Origin: Acetobacteraceae bacterium
Lineage (GTDB): Bacteria; Pseudomonadota; Alphaproteobacteria; Acetobacterales; Acetobacteraceae
DNA: 6,789 nt
Assembly (NCBI GenBank): GCA_003164305.1
Contig: PLSZ01000042.1
Coordinates: forward strand, 1-6,789
Direction of reading: 5' to 3'
Positions 4,883 to 6,789 of this stretch are shown here, piece by piece. The notes beneath the pieces were generated by a model. That model saw nothing but the letters and a program-made list of their open reading frames with translations. It did no database searches and was not told the origin of the DNA. Position 1 is the stretch's first letter. Each line of letters begins with the position of its first letter. Position numbers and translations under genes: made by a program.

Positions 4883-6445
4883 GTGGCGATGCAAGCGGAC
4901 GGAAACGCCATCGACTGGTTTGTCGATCGGCATGTGCGAGACGGCACCGGCGGAATCGCGTTCGAGGATCCGTGGCGCTCGCTGACCCGCGACGCTTTGG
5001 CCACCGCGACCCGCCGCTTCGCCGGCGCCCTGGCCGCGAACGGCATCGCGCGTGAGCGGCGGTTGGTCATGCTGATGCTCGACACGGTGGATTTCCCCGC
5101 CGTGTTCTGGGGCGCGTTGCGCGCCGGCGTGCTGCCCGTCCCGATCAACACCCTGCTGACACCCGACCTGGTGCGTTACGTGCTGGAGGACAGCCGCGCC
5201 GAGGCGGTCGCCATTTCCGAGCCGCTGCTGGCCGCTTTCCACGCCGTGCTGCGCGACGTCCCGTCATTACGGAAAATCATCGTCGTGAAGCCCGACGGCA
5301 CGGCGCCAGCCCCAACCGACGATCCGCGCGCCGTGGCCTTCGACGATTTCCTGTCCGCCGGCGATCCGGACACGCCAACCACCGCCACGTCTCCCGACGA
5401 GGTCGCCTTCTGGCTGTACTCGTCGGGCTCCACCGGCGCGCCGAAGGGCGTGCGGCACGTGCACGCCAGCCTGCGCGCGACCGCCGATACCTACGGGTCT
5501 CAGGTGCTGAAAATCCGCCCCACCGACCTCATGTTCTCCGCCGCCAAAGCCTTTCACGCCTACGGACTGGGCAATTCCATGACGTTCCCGATGGCGGTCG
5601 GAGCGAAAGCCGTCCTGCTGCCGGATCGTCCCACCCCCGACGCCGTGCTCGACACCCTGCGGCGCTGCCAGCCCTCGATTTTCGCGGGCGTACCGACGCT
5701 CTACGCGTCGTTGCTGTCGAACCCGTCGATTGGACCCAACGCCGGCTCCAACCGGTTGCGGCGCTGCATTTCCGCCGGTGAGGCGCTGCCGGAAGACATC
5801 GGCGTCCGCTGGAAACGCATCGTCGGCGTGGACATCCTGGACGGCATCGGCTCCACCGAGATGCTGCATATTTTCATCAGCAACCAGGCCGATGACGTGC
5901 GCTACGGCACCAGCGGCAAACCAGTGCCGGGCTACACCGCGATGGTGGTGGACGAGCACGATCGCCCGGTACCGCACGGCGAGTCCGGGGAGCTCGTGGT
6001 CAAAGGGCCGAGTGCCGCCGACGGCTACTGGAACCAGCGCGAGAAATCGCGGCGCACATTCCGGGGCGAGTGGACCTACACCGGTGACACTTACACCCGC
6101 GACGCCGCGGGATATTTCCGCTTCCACGGCCGCCGCGACGAGATGCTGAAAGTCAGCGGCGTCTGGGTCTCCCCGTTCGAGGTCGAGGAAGCGCTGATCG
6201 CCCATCCCGCCGTGCTGGAAGCCGCTGTCGTCGGCCGCGAAGATCGCGACGGCCTGACCAAGCCACGCGCCTTCGTGGTATTGCGCGCGCCGATCGCCGA
6301 TCTGGAAACCCTCAGCGCCGAGTTGAAGGAACATGTGAAACAGCGGGTTGGCGTCTGGAAATACCCGCGCTGGATCGAGTTCGTCGATGGCCTGCCTAAA
6401 ACGGCGACCGGCAAGATCCAGCGTTTCCGTTTGCGTGACGCATGA
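4883..6445 (+). CDS. Benzoate-CoA ligase family protein (aromatic acyl-CoA synthetase)
   Basis: This is a complete 520-residue adenylate-forming enzyme (ANL superfamily) closest to benzoate-CoA ligases. It should convert an aromatic carboxylate, ATP and CoA into the aryl-CoA thioester, AMP and pyrophosphate, the entry step of benzoyl-CoA pathways, in the cytoplasm. Visible motifs are the phosphate loop YSSGSTGAPKGV (179-190); AKAFHAYGLGNSMTFPM (221-237), typical of the benzoate branch; SAGEALP (297-303); DGIGSTEMLHIF (320-331); YTGD (399-402); the hinge GRRDEMLKVSG (416-426); and the catalytic lysine K511 in PKTATGKIQRFRLR. All are intact and the length is normal. Substrate could be benzoate or a hydroxy- or amino-benzoate; the family includes all of these. 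The start is GTG 4883, five bases after GGAG (4874-4877). ATG 4889, two codons on, is the alternative. The gene overlaps the next one as ATGA, which implies translational coupling. Confidence 0.94.
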   Translation: MAMQADGNAIDWFVDRHVRDGTGGIAFEDPWRSLTRDALATATRRFAGALAANGIARERRLVMLMLDTVDFPAVFWGALRAGVLPVPINTLLTPDLVRYVLEDSRAEAVAISEPLLAAFHAVLRDVPSLRKIIVVKPDGTAPAPTDDPRAVAFDDFLSAGDPDTPTTATSPDEVAFWLYSSGSTGAPKGVRHVHASLRATADTYGSQVLKIRPTDLMFSAAKAFHAYGLGNSMTFPMAVGAKAVLLPDRPTPDAVLDTLRRCQPSIFAGVPTLYASLLSNPSIGPNAGSNRLRRCISAGEALPEDIGVRWKRIVGVDILDGIGSTEMLHIFISNQADDVRYGTSGKPVPGYTAMVVDEHDRPVPHGESGELVVKGPSAADGYWNQREKSRRTFRGEWTYTGDTYTRDAAGYFRFHGRRDEMLKVSGVWVSPFEVEEALIAHPAVLEAAVVGREDRDGLTKPRAFVVLRAPIADLETLSAELKEHVKQRVGVWKYPRWIEFVDGLPKTATGKIQRFRLRDA

Positions 6446-6789
6446 CCGCGCGAGATATCGCTGTCGATGGCAAGCGCCTTGAGACCGCCTGGTGGGGCCC
6501 GTCCCCCGATCGCGCCCCCACTTTGGTGCTGCTGCACGAAGGCCTCGGCTGCGTCGCGCTGTGGCGAGACGTTCCCGAACGTCTCGCCGCGGCAACGGGC
6601 TGTGGCATCTTCGCGTATTCCCGGTTCGGCTACGGCCAATCCGATCCAACGCCACTTCCCCGTCCGATGACCTACATGCACGATGAGGCGTTGAAAATCC
6701 TCCCGCGCGTGCTCGACGCCGCGGGCGTCCAACGCGCCATCCTGATCGGTCATTCCGACGGCGGCTCGATCGCGGCGATCTATGCCGGC
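6442..6789 (+). CDS. Alpha/beta-fold hydrolase, N-terminal part (partial)
   Basis: The first 116 residues of an alpha/beta hydrolase are present; the acid and histidine of the triad lie beyond the right edge. The strand LVLLHEGLG (28-36) carries the HxG-type oxyanion segment. SRFGYGQSDP (60-69) is the conserved loop of the epoxide-hydrolase/haloperoxidase-like branch. ILIGHSDGGSIA (100-111) is the nucleophile elbow with S105. No signal peptide is visible, so it should be cytoplasmic. The ATG at 6442 overlaps the ligase stop by four bases, a coupled start that leaves little doubt about the operon. By context it may hydrolyse an aryl ester or amide to feed the ligase, or a later ring-cleavage product. 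A thioesterase role is also possible. None of these can be decided from this fragment. Confidence 0.9.
   Translation, partial: MTARDIAVDGKRLETAWWGPSPDRAPTLVLLHEGLGCVALWRDVPERLAAATGCGIFAYSRFGYGQSDPTPLPRPMTYMHDEALKILPRVLDAAGVQRAILIGHSDGGSIAAIYAG

Noticed and set aside
3696..4985. 429-codon plus-strand frame overlapping the EcsC gene
   Set aside because: The translation is Arg/Pro-rich low-complexity sequence out of frame with the EcsC family match, and it begins inside the palindromic element.
5267..6655. 462-codon open frame on the minus strand opposite the ligase
   Set aside because: It is antisense to a clearly recognisable enzyme. Its product has no known domain, and long antisense frames are expected in DNA with strong third-position GC bias.

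Overview
The window is GC-rich DNA with strong third-position GC bias and long spurious antisense reading frames. Gene content (a soluble chemoreceptor, a bacterial TTC38-type TPR protein, a VapBC pair, a benzoate-CoA-ligase-type enzyme) and intergenic palindromes of the 'gggcttgacccgagc' kind suggest an alphaproteobacterium. Rhodospirillales or Acetobacteraceae is my best guess. This is judged by eye, not by a search.

Layout, left to right. (1) Bases 1-616, minus strand: the N-terminal 205 residues of a methyl-accepting chemotaxis-type protein that runs off the left edge. (2) Bases 617-1384: a 768-base stretch with no credible gene. It holds the upstream region of the chemoreceptor, a block of nested inverted repeats with purine-rich and pyrimidine-rich arms, and a GC stem-loop before the next gene. 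(3) Bases 1385-2689, plus strand: a complete 434-residue TTC38-like tetratricopeptide protein. (4) Bases 2690-2852: a short convergent gap with a small hairpin. (5) Bases 2853-3490, minus strand: a complete vapBC toxin-antitoxin operon with overlapping genes and a repeat-bearing upstream region. (6) Bases 3491-3942: intergenic, dominated by an imperfect inverted repeat of about 190 bases that looks like a dispersed palindromic or degenerate mobile element. (7) Bases 3943-6789, plus strand: a tightly packed set of an EcsC-family protein, a benzoate-CoA-ligase-family acyl-CoA synthetase and an alpha/beta hydrolase. The last is cut by the right edge.

How the genes may work together. EcsC, ligase and hydrolase are spaced as one operon (16-base gap, then an ATGA overlap). 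The ligase would activate an aromatic carboxylic acid as its CoA thioester. The hydrolase could release that acid from an ester or act on a later product. The EcsC protein is probably membrane-associated and has no established role in such a pathway. VapB and VapC form a self-contained stress or maintenance module unrelated to its neighbours. I see no clearly new multi-gene system. The best leads are the EcsC-ligase-hydrolase grouping and the two intergenic repeat structures.
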